A stretch of 64,000 nt of DNA from assembly GCF_963678635.1 (NCBI RefSeq), contig NC_087067.1, positions 44,641,129-44,705,128 on the forward strand, in the 5' to 3' direction. Source of the stretch: Symsagittifera roscoffensis (lineage: Eukaryota; Xenacoelomorpha; Acoela; Convolutidae). The notes under the pieces are model-generated. The model was not told where the DNA came from and searched no databases. It saw only the letters and a list, made by a program, of their open reading frames with translations. The position numbers and the translations under genes are program-made. Of the stretch, positions 58,251 to 64,000 are shown piece after piece; the first letter of the stretch is position 1; every line of letters begins with the position of its first letter.

Positions 58251-59901
58251 GTGAGTATCTATCTAAAAAAATGTTTAAAAAATCGGCGTCCACCCACTGG
58301 TGAATTTTTACAAGTTATGTTTTTGTTCACATTATTTGATTGTAACAAAAATTGGCATGTGAAGTAGCTAGCTGGCTTTGAAAATATATTTGGTTTTCAA
58401 ACATAACCTCGGAAAACTCCTTGTGACGCCAAAAAATGATGAATTGATGCTTATGTGAGGTGTAGGTTGGGAATAGATTTTTTATTTAAACCAACCAGGC
58501 TTTTTAATTCAACCAGGTTGTTTTAATTTGAGGTGTAGATGGGCGTTTTTGTTGTCTTTAGACAGCAATTTTAGTCAAGCAAAAAGAATTGAGTATTTTG
58601 AAACACTGCTCAGCAGGGCTTTATTTCCTCCCCCCTCCCACCTCACATAAGCATCGATTTCATGGTGTAACGAGTGGTTTTACAAGGTTAGGTATGACGA
58701 CCAAATATGTTTGTCATGGCCTAATCCGACAATTTGAACAGAAAAATTAAACCAAAAAAATTGCAGGTGGGGAAAAGGAAAAAGAGCCCTCAGCAGTTTC
58801 AATGCGAATTAAATATTTGAAATGAAAATCTAAAGGGAAATATTTCTAGTGATCCATGTTAACCTAGTTTCTTATTCACGCGATCAGGGATACTTTGGTT
58901 AGTCAAAACTGTCGATTTTCTGGAAGGGATATGGGAAATGAAGGGATGTCTCTCCGTATGGATGCTGCTACTGCCCTCCCTTTTTATCATGGTTTTCACG
59001 AAGAACTAAAAATTTTTGGCCATATTTTTTAAAGAAAATATACAGCAAAAAACTGATAACTTAAAAACTGAAAACCAAAACTTAATTTTTATAACCTTAG
59101 AGGAATGTGGTAACTACCATTTTAATTAGTTTTGCCCTCATCTGAACATGCAACCACCTTCTGCTAATAGTAAGTAAAGAAAAGGCAATTTGAAACTGTT
59201 CTAACAATTTCGTCGTTAATTTTGTGTCTATGATTCGAAACAGTTTGTTTGACTTTTTCAGAACTTTTCGACACCACGCATTTTGTAAATATTCGACACC
59301 ACGCAGAGGCAATTTAACCTGTTTCAGCGCCGCCGAGAGCTATTAGGTAATCTAGGTACCATTTATCCAGAAAAAAATTATGGATTAAAAAAATAGAAAC
59401 TTCGAATTTTTATAATTCACTTTTCTTGCATCTTGTTGGTATCTTTTTTAAGGAATATCTTCAGAAAAACAACAAAAAATTTCAGACTTGAAAAAAATAT
59501 ATTTTAATTTCGATTACTTTATTTCAATTAAAACAATATTTTTTTGGGTGTTCGCTGTATGATCCAAAAATTTTCAGACTTGAAATAAAAATATTTGTTT
59601 CCATTGCCTTTTTTCAATTATAACGATATTTTTTTCGGGTGTACGCTGTATGATCCACGCTGTTTTTTTTTCTAAAAAGCTCGAAATTTTCTTAGCAAAA
59701 CAATTTGTTGAAGTAGTCGCAATCAATCAAATAGGTAACTCTTATTTCATGCATTAGGTTGATCTTAGACGGTTTAGGCTCAAATTTAGGCTCCTAAATT
59801 TAGGCTCCTAAATTTGCTACTGGTTGGGTTACTTTCTTGCTCTAGTAATTGAAAACAAACTAAGTTAAATGCAAATCAACGTTTTTTTTTTTTAAATTTA
59901 G
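58251..59901. other. Intron inside Ig2
   Basis: AT-rich. Contains a tandem duplication at 59,484-59,660 and TAAATTTAGGCTCC repeated near 59,790. No exon seen. Confidence 0.5.
59484..59660. repeat. Tandem duplication of about 85-95 bp, two units
   Basis: Each unit runs from TTTCAGACTTGAAA to CGCTGTATGATCCA with moderate divergence. Confidence 0.7.
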
Positions 59902-60154
59902 ATCACGATGAATAACATCGGCTGGGCTAAAAACGAAATACCTATTCCTAATTACGACAAACTGCCAGAGTCAGACCGACTGGCCAACTCACAGTGGCAA
60001 AACACGGAAATGTCGATCAACAAAAACAGAGCACTCAACGCGTTTGATCTCAAACTGTACGAAGTTAACAGACGAGACACCGGAGTTTACAGCTGCTCTA
60101 CAATTGGAGCATCGGGTCGACCAATCAGATGCGAGTACGAGCTGAAAATATCCT
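59902..60154 (+). CDS. Multi-Ig protein: Ig domain 2, second half
   Basis: Acceptor TTTAAATTTAG (phase 0) to donor ATCCT/GTAAGT (phase 1), 84 codons and one base. C strand with Trp (NNIGWAKNEIP), a long C'-E region, strand E (AFDLKLYEV), strand F with the complete motif (RRDTGVYSC) and strand G (GRPIRCEYELKIS). The Cys in strand G is unusual and faces the extra Cys in strand A. Phase agrees with 58,250. Confidence 0.9.
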
Positions 60155-60269
60155 GTAAGTAAAAATCAAGCCTTTTTTGCTGCGATGTAGATAATCAAGT
60201 AAAAGCATGTATAATCATATCCTTAAAAACTGCAGATTTATCCTTATGCGAAAAGTATGCTACAAAAAT

Positions 60270-60271
<2 letters not shown>

Positions 60272-60330
<59 letters not shown>
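60272..60330. repeat. (AT)n microsatellite
   Basis: About 29 uninterrupted AT units in the intron after Ig2. The Ile-Tyr frame read from it is an artefact. Confidence 0.95.
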
Positions 60331-60332
<2 letters not shown>

Positions 60333-60477
60333 TAGTACTATTAACAGAACTAAATTGAAGAAAAAACGTTCATGCGTTGTGTACATTCTAAATCAGGCAC
60401 GAGCTTACAGTATTTAATACTTTTCAGCAAATGGAGTAGTGGAATGATATGACTGCACGGTAGTTAAAAGAGCTGTC

Positions 60478-60545
60478 GGCGGATCTAAAATTTTCTCGAG
60501 AGGCGAGGGTTTTCAAAAACTTTTTGATACGTTGATACTTTTTGA
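60478..60545 (-). mobile_element. hAT-type MITE end fragment
   Basis: GGCGGATCTAAAATTTTCTCGAG resembles the reverse complement of the 3' end of the MITE at 14,601, with a short G-rich patch after it. Confidence 0.45.
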
Positions 60546-60619
60546 TACTTCAAAAAACAGTTTTATTTGAGTAAAACTTAGTGTTTACGGCTTCAACTAA
60601 GAGTAAATAAGCTATTATA

Positions 60620-60900
60620 AGCCTGCTTGCTTGCTTTACTTGCTACTTGCTCGAAGTTAGACGAAAAAGCAAAAATTTCAAACCTGTTTTTCTCTACACT
60701 GGGAAGTTTTTCTGACATTTTTCAAATGTCGTTTGGATCATAACTGAAAAGGTGCTAATATAATATATCACTCGATTGATTCTGATGATAATTTGTAGTA
60801 GCCGATTTTGTGTGGAAACAAAACAAGAATAACTGGAACACACCCGAGCACAAAGTTCTCCGCCTTTTTCAATTGTCTAAACAAAGATATAATGAAGAAG
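60620..60900 (-). mobile_element. Helentron-like family K, 5' part
   Basis: Contains GCTTGCTTGCTTTACTTGCT, TTTTTCTCTACACTGGG and, at the end, CCCGAGCACAAAGTTCTCC, the text that links K to family H. The 3' hairpin end is not present. Confidence 0.55.
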
Positions 60901-61128
60901 TTAGCATCAAAAGTAAAAAAAAAACCAAAAAAGTTTCTAAGAAGAACGATTGTCCCACTTGACCAACGAGTATCAAAAATTTAAAACCGACGAAAACATT
61001 CATTGAAGGAGCACAGAAATTTGTTTGGAAAAATTATTTTTAACTCACCGTAGGAACCTTACTACTAATATGAAAATATCTCTCATTGAAACTTTTGTTT
61101 CGTGGTAAAGCTTTTTGTTTTTGTTCAG

Positions 61129-61178
61129 ATGAACCAAAATGTGACAAGACATCTCACTTTCAGAGATGCTGCTATTGA
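61129..61178 (+). pseudogene. Possible remnant of the Ig3 first-half exon
   Basis: Acceptor TTTTTGTTCAG in phase 1 gives a linker-like YEPKC start, as expected after Ig2, but TGA follows 15 codons later. About 30 bases upstream match text in segment S (GAAACTTTTGTTTCGTGGTAA), so the site may be repeat-derived. The real exon may lie in the gap. Confidence 0.2.
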
Positions 61179-61300
61179 CAGAAAATGAGAACTCATAGAA
61201 TCAAGTTAAAGTATTTTGTGACTTAGTGTGACAAAGTTGTGGCAAAATAAGAAATTATATATAATTCTCGAACGCACGAAAAGCCTGGAGCAACACGAAA

Positions 61301-61500
61301 NNNNNNNNNNNNNNNNNNNNNNNNNNNNNNNNNNNNNNNNNNNNNNNNNNNNNNNNNNNNNNNNNNNNNNNNNNNNNNNNNNNNNNNNNNNNNNNNNNNN
61401 NNNNNNNNNNNNNNNNNNNNNNNNNNNNNNNNNNNNNNNNNNNNNNNNNNNNNNNNNNNNNNNNNNNNNNNNNNNNNNNNNNNNNNNNNNNNNNNNNNNN
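61301..61500. other. Assembly gap (200 N)
   Basis: Exactly 200 unknown bases, probably a scaffold gap of nominal size. It lies where the first half of Ig3 is expected. Confidence 0.99.
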
Positions 61501-61631
61501 AAATTCTCAATCATAATCAGTCAGAAACCATGATCTCCAAGGGAGTCCCAAATAAAATCTGAACCCTGTCCCGATAGCCTGTGATAGTAGCTCCAAACAG
61601 TATTGAAGTTCAATTAAAGCATTTTCCGGGA

Positions 61632-61760
61632 CGATCATGTTTGATCATAAATGAAAATGACTTTAAATGTTCATGAAAAAAATTTAATCAGAGTCATAAC
61701 GGCGATTCTCTAAAAAGAAATCGTATATTGACCCTCCCTCTATAGATGGTTTATGACAAT
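61632..61760 (+). repeat. tRNA-derived SINE, tail fragment
   Basis: GAGTCATAACGGCGATTCTC, then TTGACCCTCCCTCTATAGATGG, aligns with the body and tail of the SINE at 10,571 (AAGTCATAACAGCGGTTCTC, CCCTTTCCCTCGTGG). Ends 25 bases before the Ig3 second-half exon. Confidence 0.5.
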
Positions 61761-61785
61761 TTTCTAATGAAAATTTCTGTTCGAG

Positions 61786-61965
61786 CTCCGACAATCTCCC
61801 TTTACTACACGGGCCATCAATTTTACACTCCGATTACGTCATCAAGAGGCCATAAGCTGACTCACACTATGAGAGTGTTACGTAATCACACGAAGCCGTT
61901 CATGTGTCGTGCGGAGAATGAAGTGAATGCAACAGAAGCGACACCGATTCGTGTCGACGTTCAAT
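61786..61965 (+). CDS. Multi-Ig protein: Ig domain 3, second half
   Basis: Acceptor TTTCTGTTCGAG (phase 1) to donor TTCAAT/GTAAGT (phase 1), 59 codons. Strand C appears as PTISLYYTG, with Leu-Tyr where Trp is usual. Strand F is KPFMCRAENEVN with its Cys, strand G ATPIRVDVQ, followed by a Tyr-Gln-Pro linker from the next exon. The first half, with the B-strand Cys, is missing. An alternative acceptor (CCTCTATAG at 61,745) would extend the frame by 13 codons, but it lies in SINE-derived sequence. Confidence 0.8.
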
Positions 61966-62146
61966 GTAAGTGCACATTTAAAACGAATTTTGAACAGTTT
62001 TGAAAAAGTCATTATACACTTAAATACTCTTAATATGGTTCCTGATTCTTAGACTACTTTAGTGGAAAAAGCCGAAAATATATCTATCCGTATTATTTTT
62101 AGATGTGACCTAAGCAAAATTTGATGAATTCCCATAGGTTCCAATA

Positions 62147-62467
62147 TTCATAGGTTCCAAAATGAAAAATCAGTCGCATAAGTTCCAAAATTTATCTTCT
62201 TGAATTCTGATTGGTTGAAATTTGAGCCAACGAATTTATGGATTGATTGCTTACTGTTCAACCAGCATAAGCTCAAGCTGCAGAATAGTGACCGCCGCAG
62301 CCGCGCCAACGTGCTGCGAGCTTGCCACCAAAGGGTAGGACTCTATACGAAATTTAGAGCCGGTTATCGCCGGCGACCTTAAACCGAGACTCGGCTAATT
62401 TAGTCTTTTGACCTATTGAAAAGATTTGGAACTTATGCGACTGCTTTTTTATTTTGGAACCTATGAA
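62147..62467. mobile_element. Tc1/mariner-type MITE
   Basis: Inverted ends of about 45 bp (TTCATAGGTTCCAAAATGAA at the left; its complement, slightly diverged, at the right), flanked by TA on both sides. The centre is GC-rich (CCGCCGCAGCCGCGCC). 321 bp, intronic between Ig3 and Ig4. Confidence 0.8.
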
Positions 62468-62630
62468 TACGCACCCAAAATTTATCTTACAAGTAGTCAA
62501 AATTTACAAAAGGAAGGTATAAGTGATAGTCGGCTGAATATTGGTACCAAAATACGATTCTATTGGTATATATTGGTACCTGAATACATACTTGTACAAC
62601 TTGATATTGTCACAGTCACCTTTTTTTCAG

Positions 62631-62942
62631 ACCAGCCTCTGGTTCGTGTCAAAATCGACAAACCCGAAATAGTCGAAGGTGAGTCGGTTTTCGCCGTATG
62701 CGAGACAGTATCGAACCCACCGCCTCGTCGGCTCTACTGGCGGCTTGACGATTCCATGAAAGAGTGGCCTTCGGTCGGGGGCAAATGGGATCCAATAGGG
62801 GCGACGATAATGTCCAAAATTTCCCTGGATTTGTCCAAGGTCACACGAGAAGAGTCGGGTCAGTGGTCGTGTATAGCGACTAATGTGCTGCACAATTCGA
62901 GACAACTCACTGGAAGTTCGAGTTTCAACGTCTCAGTGTTGT
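62631..62942 (+). CDS. Multi-Ig protein: Ig domain 4, complete in one exon
   Basis: Acceptor CCTTTTTTTCAG (phase 1) to donor TTGT/GTAAGT (phase 1), 103 codons. Linker and A strand (QPLVRVKIDKPEIVEGESV), B strand Cys (FAVCETVS), C strand (RRLYWRLDD) with Trp, a Trp/Gly-rich C'-D loop, E strand (SKISLDLSKV), F strand (EESGQWSCIATN; Trp in place of Tyr) and G strand (SSFNVSV). Unlike Ig1 and Ig2 it has no internal intron. Confidence 0.92.
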
Positions 62943-63238
62943 GTAAGTGTATTTAAATAAAGGATAATTGTAAGTCAACTTTAAAAAATATCGATTTGTT
63001 TTAGCTCTTAAAAAATGTTTTTTTGAACTTATCGAGATCAACCAAATTGAAGGTCAACTTAAAAAAATCAGCAATGCGTTCAAGTAGTTGAAAAAAAAGA
63101 GTCATCTGTTATAACCGAAAATACTTTAAATTTTATTCACAATTTTTCGTTGTATCCGATTTTCAAATACAGCCCACGAAGATAATATGAGTGAAGTGGA
63201 AAGTTTGTGGACTTTTAATCGTGTTCGAATCTTTTCAG

Positions 63239-63524
63239 ATCCTCCGACTAACGTTCACATCCAGCAGAGTATGACCAGTGAACCCTCTGACGTCATCACA
63301 ATCAAACCGACCAATCAGGGACCTTCAAAACTACACTGTGTATTCGACGACGGAAACCCGCGTGCTCTGGTTACGTGGCGCTTCCTCCGCTTCGGCCGAG
63401 CGAACGGGTCGCCCAAATCACAACTTATCACAATGTACCACAACAGGAAACAGTCGCTGATAACGTTCGATAAGCCGACAGAGCAGAATAGCGGCACTTA
63501 CTGTTGTGATGTAGAAAGTCTGAG
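63239..63524 (+). CDS. Multi-Ig protein: Ig domain 5 (partial)
   Basis: Acceptor CGAATCTTTTCAG (phase 1), then 94 codons. Linker (Y)PPTNVHIQQ, B strand with Cys (SKLHCVFDD), C strand with Trp (ALVTWRFLR), strand E (QSLITFDKP), strand F (EQNSGTYCCDVES; a second Cys next to the canonical one). It stops before strand G at CTGAG/GTGATT, a weak phase-2 donor. If not spliced there, the frame ends two codons on at TGA, giving a truncated domain. The rest of the gene should lie beyond the window. Confidence 0.88.
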
Positions 63525-63699
63525 GTGATTATAATAAGTGGGTTTCTGCAAATCGCAGATGAGCTATCAGAAGGCTTTAAACCTCCTGACTCCATAGTCA
63601 GTTGTTTTATAAGTAAAACTTCTTGTATCAGAACCATAAGAGGAAAAGACTTTTTGGCCTAAGTTGGGGTCAAACTTGTAAGGGAAAGCTGGGTTGAAG

Positions 63700-64000
63700 A
63701 CTTAACAGCGCGACTTAAAAGAAAAAATTAAACGGCGCGACTTAAAAAAAGATTGACGGCGCGATTTAAGAAAAGACCGACGGCGCGAATTAAGAAAAGA
63801 CTGACGGTGCGACTTAAGAAAAAACTGACGGCGCGACTTAAGAAAAGATTAACAGCGCGACTTAAGAAAAGACTGACGGCGCGACTTAAGGAAAGACTGA
63901 TAACACGGCTTACGAAAAGACTTGAGCGGGGTGATATAAGAAAAGACTGACAGAGCGACTTAAGAGAAAAAATTAAACGGCGCGACTTAAAAAAAGATTG
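63700..64000. repeat. 24-bp minisatellite with higher-order repetition
   Basis: About a dozen imperfect units of GGCGCGACTTAAGAAAAGACTGAC type, running off the window. A distinctive block, GAAAAAATTAAACGGCGCG, occurs at 63,721 and again at 63,966, 245 bases later, suggesting a higher-order unit of about ten repeats. The Lys/Arg-rich frame through it exists because 24 is a multiple of three. Confidence 0.9.

Noticed and set aside
57879-58367. A single 162-residue exon covering Ig2
   Set aside because: Only 58,141-58,250 is coding in style; the strong acceptor and donor inside the frame and the agreeing phases show the rest to be intron.
60195-60386. Frame with alternating Ile-Tyr
   Set aside because: Direct translation of the (AT)n microsatellite.
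61206-61533. Frames spanning the run of unknown bases
   Set aside because: Most of the supposed protein is undefined sequence.
63753-63950. Lys/Arg-rich repeat protein
   Set aside because: It is the 24-bp minisatellite read in frame; any 24-bp unit without stops gives this.

Overview
The window reads as AT-rich nuclear DNA of an animal, most likely an invertebrate whose lineage I cannot name. The signs are GT-AG introns with pyrimidine-rich acceptors, an immunoglobulin-superfamily gene with phase-1 introns between domains, tRNA-derived SINEs, hAT-type and Tc1/mariner-type MITEs, Helentron-like elements and a fragment of a transposon/virus-type family B DNA polymerase. Operons and ribosome binding sites do not apply. 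Most bases are repeats or introns. Real coding exons are short islands of higher GC, many without an ATG of their own.

Layout. 1-5 kb: dispersed repeats A-B-A, then three coding-like blocks that no longer read through. 6-11.3 kb: three exons of an unrecognised + strand gene whose last exon ends in a stop. 11.3-19 kb: no convincing gene, but Helentron-like elements, a long near-perfect palindrome, a hAT MITE and a C-rich tract. 17.5-31.8 kb: a duplicated block (R1-S1, then R2-X-S2) with degenerate minus-strand coding sequence, a truncated DNA polymerase B and four intact-looking Helentron-like copies, one nested in an older fifth. 33.3-37.4 kb: a tandem duplication carrying a signal-peptide exon and open frames with membrane segments. 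37.8-45.7 kb: scattered exon-like blocks, several with hydrophobic ends, and a head-to-head inverted duplication with one open arm and one broken arm.

49.1-63.5 kb holds the best gene: a + strand multi-Ig cell-surface or adhesion protein. A signal-peptide exon (49,131-49,251) joins in phase to Ig1 (two exons), Ig2 (two exons), Ig3 (second half only; the first half is probably damaged or in the 200-base gap at 61,301-61,500), Ig4 (one exon) and Ig5 (window edge). Intron phases agree at every junction from Ig1 to Ig2 and from Ig3b to Ig5. The window ends inside a 24-bp minisatellite.

The most distinctive signal is two diverged repeat families (H and K) that share a terminal plan: a 5' end near TTGTTCCGA and a 3' end made of GGAACATTC, a variable hairpin and CTTGTT. 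That plan resembles non-autonomous Helentron/Helitron2 elements. All family and function statements are by eye; no database search was possible.
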